Source: Actinomycetota bacterium
GTDB lineage: Bacteria; Actinomycetota; Coriobacteriia; Coriobacteriales; RUG844
Reading direction: 5' to 3'
Length of the DNA: 13,415 nucleotides
NCBI GenBank assembly: GCA_013335845.1
Contig: JAAXUU010000012.1
Span: forward strand, 1-13,415
The translations under genes and the position numbers were made by a program. The notes under the pieces were generated by a model, which was not told the DNA's origin, searched no databases, and saw nothing but the letters and a program-made list of their open reading frames with translations. Shown here in pieces: positions 8,574-13,415 of the stretch (its first letter is position 1; the number at the start of each line of letters is the position of its first letter).

Positions 8574-8592
8574 CCATTATGATGCATAATGG
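8574..8592. promoter_or_regulatory. Perfect 8-3-8 palindrome in the divergent U32/PBP control region (candidate operator)
   Basis: CCATTATG-ATG-CATAATGG is a perfect palindrome centred 52 bases before the PBP start and 77 before the U32 start. It sits inside a wider inverted repeat, TATGACC (8569-8575) and GGTCATA (8601-8607). GTGACA (8560-8565) and CATAAT (8585-8590) could form a weak plus-strand promoter with a long 19-base spacer that would be covered by the palindrome. A dimeric repressor site is the simplest reading; a cruciform or RNA hairpin is the alternative. Confidence 0.4.
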
Positions 8593-8623
8593 AACGCTGT
8601 GGTCATACACAAGATTTTAACAC

Positions 8624-8630
8624 AGGAGGT
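8624..8630 (+). promoter_or_regulatory. Consensus Shine-Dalgarno site fixing the PBP start
   Basis: AGGAGGT lies 4 bases before the ATG at 8635. It rules out the upstream in-frame ATG at 8599, which would place the ribosome site inside the gene and add 12 residues. Confidence 0.85.
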
Positions 8631-8634
8631 CCGC

Positions 8635-10854
8635 ATGTCATCGCGCGCAAGTAGAGTACAACGAGATCGGCGCACCCATGCGCCACTTTTCGTAACAATG
8701 ATCTTGGTAGCCGCATTTATCGGTGTGTGTGCTGCGGGTGTTATCGGCGTCGTCAAGCTGTTCGACAGCTGGCTTGAGGACCTGCCTGACTACACCGATG
8801 TCGACGCCTTCGCTTTAGCGGAGCCGACACGGATATATGCGGCTGACGGCACGACCCTACTCGCGGAACTATATCTCGAGAACCGCGATCCCGTCACCTC
8901 CGACCTAGTATCACCCTATGCCTTCAACGCTACGGTGAGTATTGAGGATGAACGTTTCTACGAGCACGAAGGAGTAGACGTCCAGGGTATCGCCCGCGCC
9001 GTTGTGGTCAACCTCTCTTCGGGAGGTACGAGCGAAGGCGCCTCGACTATCACCCAACAGCTTGTCAGGAACACCATCTTGCTCGATGAGATGACCGACA
9101 TCACCCTCGAGCGAAAAGTCCGAGAAGCCTACCTCGCCCTCCAACTTGAGAAGATATATTCCAAAGACCAGATCCTGATGATGTACATGAATACCATCAA
9201 CTACGGCGACGGCGCCTATGGAATCCAAGCGGCGGCACGTAATTATTTCTCCAAGAATGCCATCGATCTGACCTTATCGGAATCCGCACTCTTGGCCGGC
9301 ATCCCCCAGTCCCCCACGCGCCTCAATCCATTCAACAATTATGAAGCCGCCATGGCCCGGCGCGATATCGTCCTCGAACGCATGCTTACGAACGGGTATA
9401 TCTCCCAAGAAGAATACGATGCCGCGATCGCGGAGGTCATCGTCTTAACCAAAGAGGAGAACCCGGATAACGGGATATACCAACAACCATACTTCGTGGA
9501 TTACGTGAAGTCACTCCTTTACGAGAACTATTCGAGCGAGGAGATCTTCAAAGGCGGCCTTACCGTTTACACCACTCTCGATCTGCGCCTGCAAGCAGCC
9601 GCCGAAAGCGCTTGTTATTCGACACTCGAGGGTGAAGCGGAGGATCTCGATATCTCACTCTGCTCGGTCGATCCCGATACCGGGTTCATCGTCGCCATGT
9701 TCGGCGGTAAAGACTACTACACGGACCAATATAACCTTGCAACGCAGGCTCATCGTCAATGCGGGTCGAGCTTCAAGGCATTCACGCTTACAACCGCCGT
9801 CGAGGCGGGCATGTCCCCGAGCACGCTGTTCAATGGTTCGTCTCCGATGCAAATCACACCCACATGGGAAGTTTCGAATGCGGGAAACGGCCAGTACCCT
9901 TCCATCTCGCTCGAATCCGCCACGCACTTATCGCTTAACACCGTTTATGCCCAGCTCATACATCAATTGGGAGCGGCGCGCGTAGTGGAGATGGCCCATC
10001 GTATGGGTATCAATTCGGAATTGGAGGAAGTGGAGTCCATCACTCTCGGTTCGAATGGTGTCACAACCCTCGAGATGGCGAGCGCGTTCGGAACGCTTGC
10101 AACAGGAGGTATCCACCGCGATACCGTAGCTATCACCAAAGTGCTCGACAGAAACGGCCTCGTGCTCTATGAGTATACCGACACCCCCACGCAGGTTATC
10201 ACTCCCGAAGTCGCCTACTCTGTGACCAATGTATTGAGAGGCGACGTCACATCAGGCACAGCTACCCGCGCACAACTCTCCTCGGGTCAAGTGTCCGCCG
10301 GTAAGACCGGAACCACGCAGAACTATCGTGACGGATATTTCGTAGGCTACACACCACAGCTCTCGACTGCGGTCTGGGTCGGCACGCGCACCGAGAGAAC
10401 CGTGTATTTCGACGGGGGACTCCTTTATGGAGGTACCGCTTGCTGTCCTGCTTGGAAAGCTTTCATGGATGTGGCCTTGGAAGGCGCAGAGCTCGAATCC
10501 TTCCCAGTGGCCGCTAACCCGACCTACACTTTGGCAAACACAAGCACTATCGTCCCCGTCGAAGAGAAGAAAGAGCCCACGGTGAATCTCATCTACCAAT
10601 ACAGCGACACCGTCGCCAAGGGTGAGACCATCTCGGAGACCACCTCCGAAGACGGAACCGTAGTGACCCGCATCGTATCCTTAGGTCCCGATACATCGGC
10701 GAATGTGAACATCATCTACCAATACAGCGACACCGTCGCCAAGGGTGAGACCATCTCGGAGACCACCTCCGAAGACGGTAAGACGATTACCCGTATCGTC
10801 TCCCTAGGCCCCGAAAATCCGGGTAATTCCGATCCGGGAAACTCCGGTAACTAG
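8635..10854 (+). CDS. Class A penicillin-binding protein (bifunctional transglycosylase/transpeptidase, PBP1A-like)
   Basis: This enzyme polymerises lipid II and cross-links peptidoglycan outside the membrane. The 739-residue product has a short basic cytoplasmic tail, one membrane span (about 19-41), then a GT51 transglycosylase domain. Its motifs are EDERFYEHEGVDVQGIARA (catalytic Glu104), GASTITQQLVRN (about 136-147), RKVRE (160-164) and the run to LLAGIPQSPTRLNPF. The transpeptidase domain shows SSFK (nucleophile Ser378), SLN (433-435) and KTGT (557-560). The segment around the nucleophile reads RQCGSSFKAF, where most homologues have Pro for the Cys and Ala. The tail from about 650 carries two nearly identical 41-residue repeats (IYQYSDTVAKGETIS...), which resemble the second half of a PASTA domain, and ends in a Gly/Asn/Pro-rich stretch. 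The gene is the only one on the plus strand and is monocistronic, ending at a strong hairpin. Confidence 0.97.
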   Translation: MSSRASRVQRDRRTHAPLFVTMILVAAFIGVCAAGVIGVVKLFDSWLEDLPDYTDVDAFALAEPTRIYAADGTTLLAELYLENRDPVTSDLVSPYAFNATVSIEDERFYEHEGVDVQGIARAVVVNLSSGGTSEGASTITQQLVRNTILLDEMTDITLERKVREAYLALQLEKIYSKDQILMMYMNTINYGDGAYGIQAAARNYFSKNAIDLTLSESALLAGIPQSPTRLNPFNNYEAAMARRDIVLERMLTNGYISQEEYDAAIAEVIVLTKEENPDNGIYQQPYFVDYVKSLLYENYSSEEIFKGGLTVYTTLDLRLQAAAESACYSTLEGEAEDLDISLCSVDPDTGFIVAMFGGKDYYTDQYNLATQAHRQCGSSFKAFTLTTAVEAGMSPSTLFNGSSPMQITPTWEVSNAGNGQYPSISLESATHLSLNTVYAQLIHQLGAARVVEMAHRMGINSELEEVESITLGSNGVTTLEMASAFGTLATGGIHRDTVAITKVLDRNGLVLYEYTDTPTQVITPEVAYSVTNVLRGDVTSGTATRAQLSSGQVSAGKTGTTQNYRDGYFVGYTPQLSTAVWVGTRTERTVYFDGGLLYGGTACCPAWKAFMDVALEGAELESFPVAANPTYTLANTSTIVPVEEKKEPTVNLIYQYSDTVAKGETISETTSEDGTVVTRIVSLGPDTSANVNIIYQYSDTVAKGETISETTSEDGKTITRIVSLGPENPGNSDPGNSGN
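10589..10778 (+). repeat. Tandem 123-bp coding repeat in the PBP C-terminal tail
   Basis: Two copies, offset by 123 bp (41 codons), share an uninterrupted identical run of about 67 bases (10589-10655 and 10712-10778). Flanking codons differ slightly (GTVVTR versus GKTITR; GPDTSANVN versus GPENPGNSD). Identity at the nucleotide level, including silent positions, points to recent duplication or gene conversion. The copy number may vary between strains. The peptide fits a short extracellular module after the transpeptidase domain. Confidence 0.95.
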
Positions 10855-10886
10855 CTAGCAGCGAGTACTCTCGACTGATAGAACGA

Positions 10887-10923
10887 AAAGGACCACTTGC
10901 TTCGAAGAGGCAAGTGGTCCTTT
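10887..10923. terminator. Bidirectional intrinsic terminator between the convergent PBP gene and argH
   Basis: AAAGGACCACTTGC (10887-10900) and GCAAGTGGTCCTTT (10910-10923) form a perfect 14-bp stem with a 9-base loop. The stem is followed by TTTG on the plus strand, and begins with AAAAGG so that the minus strand also ends in CCTTTTCG. It lies 32 bp after the PBP stop and 17 bp after the argH stop, so it can serve both convergent genes. Confidence 0.85.
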
Positions 10924-10940
10924 GTTGAGTTCGTGAGTTA

Positions 10941-12359
10941 TCAGAACGTCGACAACAGCTCTGTGTCGAGATTGTACAGGGCCTCTGCTTCTTCAAGCTG
11001 ATTCTCAACCGCACTATGCCCCGTCCCGCCGACGGTGGTGCGCTTCGATACCACCTTGTCGATATCCACAGCTTCCAAAGCGTCTTCTTTGAAATAGTCG
11101 GAGTGTGCATGGAGGTCTTCAACCGTCAGCGATTGCAGGGTTCGCCCCTCTTTCTCACAAGACAACACCAACTCACCTACTATTTCATGGGCACGTCTGA
11201 ATGGGACGCCCTTCCCGACCAGGTAATCAGCGAGGTCGGTAGCTGCCATGAAGCCGCCGAGAGAACCTTGACGCATACGGCCTTCATTCACGCGCATCGT
11301 GGAAATCATACCGGTCATACAACGTAGGCAATCTTCAAGCGTATCGGCCGCATCGAAGACACCTTCTTTATCTTCCTGCATATCCTTGTTGTACGCGAGT
11401 GGGAGCGACTTGAGCATGACGAGCAAGCCCATCAGATCCCCCACCACACGGCCCGTCTTCCCGCGCACGAGCTCCGCGAAATCCGGGTTCTTCTTCTGCG
11501 GCATGATCGATGAACCGGTCGAATACGAATCATCCATCGTTATAAAACCGAATTCATCAGTCGACCACAGAATGAGCTCCTCGGCCAAACGGGAAAGATG
11601 GATCATGCAGACGGAACATGCGTACGTGAAATCAAGCAGGAAATCGCGGTCACTCACGGCATCGAGCGAGTTCGGGTAGATACGCGAGAAACCAAGTTCA
11701 TCAGCCACGAAGGAACGGTCGAGAGGATAGGTCGTACCCGCCAAGGCCGCACTCCCCAGGGGGAGGATATCGGCCGCCTCGAACGCATTCGTCATCCGCT
11801 TGAAGTCACGCGAGAACATCCAATAATACGCGAGCATATGATGCGAGAACAATATCGGTTGAGCCTTCTGCATATGCGTATAGCCCGGCATGACCACGCC
11901 GAAGTTCTTTCGGGCGACGTCGATCAACGTAAGCCGCAATTCGAGAAGATGCCCGGCAAGCACGTGGGAGAGACGTTTGATGTAGAGGTGCGTATCCGTC
12001 GCAACTTGGTCGTTGCGGCTGCGCCCTGTATGAAGACGGCCTCCCGCTTCACCGATATCCGCGATGAGTTTGCTCTCGATAGCCATATGGATATCCTCAT
12101 CATTGATATCGAACTCGAATTCGCCCGCGTCGATCTCCGCTTTGATCTTTTCGAGGCCGTCGACGATTGCGACGACGTCTTCATGTGACAAGATACCTTG
12201 GGCATCGAGCATATGGGCATGCGCTATGGAACCCTTGATATCGCCGCGCCACATACGCTTGTCGACTGGAAGGGAAGCTCCGAATTCCTGGGTGAATCGC
12301 TCGGGGCTTTTCTCGAAACGACCGCCCCACAGCGCTTTGTGCTTGCTATTCGGTTCCAT
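10941..12359 (-). CDS. argH: Argininosuccinate lyase
   Basis: ArgH splits argininosuccinate into arginine and fumarate, the last step of arginine synthesis, as a cytosolic tetramer. The 472-residue protein begins MEPNSKHKALWGGRFEKSP. It has the family motifs TGRSRNDQVATD (111-122), PGYTHMQKAQP (158-168, with His162 the likely base) and the flexible signature loop GSSIMPQKKNPD (282-293) holding the catalytic serine. It ends at a usual length. The start is the ATG at 12359, because GAGG lies 6 bases upstream; the ATG at 12365 has that site directly against it and is less likely. It overlaps the last 14 bases of the small upstream membrane-protein gene, so the two are probably translated together. 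An argG relic further upstream suggests that an ancestral argGH operon was disrupted. Confidence 0.98.
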   Translation of the reverse strand: MEPNSKHKALWGGRFEKSPERFTQEFGASLPVDKRMWRGDIKGSIAHAHMLDAQGILSHEDVVAIVDGLEKIKAEIDAGEFEFDINDEDIHMAIESKLIADIGEAGGRLHTGRSRNDQVATDTHLYIKRLSHVLAGHLLELRLTLIDVARKNFGVVMPGYTHMQKAQPILFSHHMLAYYWMFSRDFKRMTNAFEAADILPLGSAALAGTTYPLDRSFVADELGFSRIYPNSLDAVSDRDFLLDFTYACSVCMIHLSRLAEELILWSTDEFGFITMDDSYSTGSSIMPQKKNPDFAELVRGKTGRVVGDLMGLLVMLKSLPLAYNKDMQEDKEGVFDAADTLEDCLRCMTGMISTMRVNEGRMRQGSLGGFMAATDLADYLVGKGVPFRRAHEIVGELVLSCEKEGRTLQSLTVEDLHAHSDYFKEDALEAVDIDKVVSKRTTVGGTGHSAVENQLEEAEALYNLDTELLSTF

Positions 12360-12543
12360 GGTCATCCTCGAAAGCATCGAAATCGGCTGTGGAAACCTCC
12401 GCGTACACGTTCGGCTCGGATACAACGGAATCGACTGACGTACGCGCGCTCCGCGTATGGATGAAATAATAGACAAGCAAAGCGATCAAAGCGATCGGTA
12501 CCAATATGACAAGCGTTATGATCGCAATGTGAAGTGCAGACAT
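12346..12543 (-). CDS. Small putative membrane protein, 65 residues
   Basis: I do not recognise this protein. It has one strongly hydrophobic segment at about residues 4-28 (LHIAIITLVILVPIALIALLVYYFI). A few basic residues (HTRSAR) and then an acidic tail (EVSTADFDAFEDDHGTE) follow, which suggests a single-span protein with the N-terminus outside. AAAGG lies 7 bases before the ATG at 12543, and the gene overlaps the start of argH by 14 bases, so translational coupling is likely and the ORF is probably real. It sits between argH and the argG relic, where most genomes have no gene. A role in arginine uptake or metabolism would be only a guess. Confidence 0.6.
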   Translation of the reverse strand: MSALHIAIITLVILVPIALIALLVYYFIHTRSARTSVDSVVSEPNVYAEVSTADFDAFEDDHGTE

Positions 12544-12590
12544 GGATGAGCCTTTCCTTTGGCGTTCTATACTGATGTTCTTTGTCCGGT

Positions 12591-12630
12591 TACTGTTCGG
12601 TTCGGTTCAGATCGGGTACTGTTCAGATCT
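12591..12630. repeat. Cluster of short direct repeats upstream of the argH transcription unit
   Basis: TACTGTTC occurs at 12591-12598 and 12617-12624, and GTTCAGATC at 12605-12613 and 12621-12629. CGGTT units fill the gap. The block lies 48-87 bases before the small membrane-protein start and overlaps the end of the argG relic. It may hold a promoter or activator sites, or be slipped-strand sequence left from rearrangement. It does not resemble a classical ARG box. Confidence 0.5.
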
Positions 12631-12787
12631 CGCCTTCTCTACCGACCTTGCGGCGCTGACGTGCCCACACTTTGGTCGGCAGACCGTGCAACTGGATGAA
12701 ACCGGCAGCGGCATCTCGGTCGAAGGAGTCGGTGGCGCCATACGTGGCAAGGTCATAATCATAGAGCGCATACTCGCTTCTGCACAC
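12623..12787 (-). pseudogene. argG: argG C-terminal remnant (argininosuccinate synthase)
   Basis: The minus strand encodes [16 protein letters not shown], then [24 protein letters not shown], and a stop at 12623. This matches the conserved end of argininosuccinate synthase (typically VVGRxSxYxLYDxxLATY...FDxxAAxGFIxxxGLPxKVW). Upstream the match stops abruptly near 12787; the frame meets a TGA at 12845-12847, and none of the three minus-strand frames back to the mglA stop at 13033 looks like ArgG. About 350 N-terminal residues, with the ATP site, are therefore missing. A 73-codon ORF (ATG at 12844) exists but cannot be an active enzyme. This is best read as a truncated relic, in the position expected of argG before argH. 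Confidence 0.75.
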
Positions 12788-12844
12788 GTGTAGTACGATA
12801 GCAGAATATGGAACGGGAATCCAGCAGTCATCAAGACGTTTCAT

Positions 12845-13032
12845 TCAGTACAAAGAATCCAGACGTACCAGTGCGAACGGTGCAGAAAATAAGGTGTCCG
12901 TGGGCAGCCAGTTGCCGCAATCTTTCTTGAGAACTGGGGATGATACAAAGGAAAGGTTATTCGGAATATATTTTCGGAACGAAACCGGAAGCAAGAACGC
13001 AACGGCAGCGGCAGTCTTGAAAGGACAGGATG
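12845..13032. other. Spacer between the mglA-like gene and the argG relic
   Basis: These 188 bases hold no recognisable gene. TTCGGAA is repeated at 12960-12966 and 12973-12979 around TATATT. No hairpin terminator for the GTPase gene is evident. An open minus-strand frame of about 57 codons has no start codon and no recognisable homology. The breakpoint that truncated argG should be at the left end of this stretch. Confidence 0.5.
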
Positions 13033-13415
13033 CTACTTGCCTTTTTTCAAATCAATCAGTATCAGATTTGCATCAGCCTTCAACGTCTCGAAGACACGTT
13101 CTGCACTCATGGCGCTGGCTTCGAATTCAGGGACATTCATCAGGTTCAGTTCCCGACGCATTTCCTCAACGGGGACGACATTGGCAAGATCTCGCTTATT
13201 GTACTGGATTACATAGGGGAGCTTCCCCAGTTCGTAGCCCTGTTCCCGCAGATTTATCTCGAGGTTGTCAAGGGATTCCAAATTGGCATCCATCCGTTCT
13301 TCCTGAGAGTCTGCGACAAAGACGACACCGTCAACACCCTTCAGAATAAGCTTTCGCGAGGCATCATAAAATACTTGCCCCGGCACCGTGTAAAGATGGA
13401 ATCTGGTTTTAAAAC
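13033..13415 (-). CDS. mglA: MglA-type Ras-like small GTPase (C-terminal part, truncated by window edge)
   Basis: MglA is a small Ras-like GTPase that sets cell polarity and directs motility machinery in Myxococcus and relatives, switched off by the roadblock protein MglB. The 126 residues present read FKTRFHLYTVPGQVFYDASRK..., then LILKGVDGVVFVADSQ, PYVIQYNKRDL (G4 motif NKRD) and a KKGK end. The match to M. xanthus MglA is close along the whole segment, including the PGQ switch region (the MglA form of DxxG). The P-loop, switch I and the start lie beyond the right edge, as would mglB, which normally precedes mglA. Which process it controls in this organism cannot be told from the window. 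Confidence 0.92.
   Translation of the reverse strand, partial: FKTRFHLYTVPGQVFYDASRKLILKGVDGVVFVADSQEERMDANLESLDNLEINLREQGYELGKLPYVIQYNKRDLANVVPVEEMRRELNLMNVPEFEASAMSAERVFETLKADANLILIDLKKGK

Noticed and set aside
11598..12188. Plus-strand open frame of 196 codons opposite argH
   Set aside because: It is a shadow of the conserved N-terminal half of ArgH; no homology or start signal is seen.
12360..12476. Longer argH start at 12476
   Set aside because: The extra 39 residues do not look like ArgH and overlap the small membrane-protein gene; a good ribosome site fits the ATG at 12359.
12894..13349. Plus-strand open frame of 151 codons at the right end
   Set aside because: It runs antisense to the MglA-type GTPase, which is strongly supported on the minus strand.
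1..13415. CRISPR arrays, transposases, phage genes, tRNA or rRNA genes
   Set aside because: I saw no regularly spaced repeats, no transposase or integrase motifs, and no cloverleaf or rRNA sequence on either strand.

Overview
This window looks like a chromosomal segment from a Gram-positive, moderate-GC actinobacterium, most likely of the class Coriobacteriia. That placement is inferred from the SecA N-terminus ([15 protein letters not shown]), a very large ATPase–SARP type regulator, a KMSKS-type tyrosyl-tRNA synthetase and a bifunctional PBP with an accessory C-terminal repeat region. No marker here proves it. Most genes are ordinary housekeeping genes with clear Shine-Dalgarno sites.

Layout from left to right. 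(1) The first 1444 bases are the N-terminal 481 codons of secA (minus strand; the 3' part lies off the window). (2) A 483-bp intergenic stretch (1445-1927) has no convincing gene but holds several inverted repeats. (3) A large minus-strand regulator (1928-4669) joins an NTP-binding N-terminus and a long helical middle to a C-terminal winged-helix plus BTAD module. (4) tyrS (4823-6031) and a long U32-family protein (6113-8506) follow, both on the minus strand. (5) A divergent control region with a perfect 8-3-8 palindrome separates the U32 gene from the only plus-strand gene, a class A penicillin-binding protein (8635-10854). (6) A strong bidirectional hairpin terminator lies between that gene and the convergent argH (10941-12359). 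(7) argH overlaps the end of a 65-residue putative membrane protein. Upstream of that is what appears to be the last ~50 codons of argG, cut off from any upstream argG sequence. (8) The right edge carries the C-terminal ~126 residues of an MglA-type small GTPase (minus strand).

The genes cover protein secretion (SecA), translation (TyrRS), RNA modification (U32 family), cell-wall synthesis (PBP), arginine biosynthesis (ArgH, broken ArgG) and probably polarity or signalling (MglA). They do not form one pathway. I did not find a clearly new multi-gene system. The points most worth following are the regulator with its cysteine cluster, the argG relic beside an intact argH, the tandem repeat at the PBP C-terminus, and two dyad-symmetric control regions.
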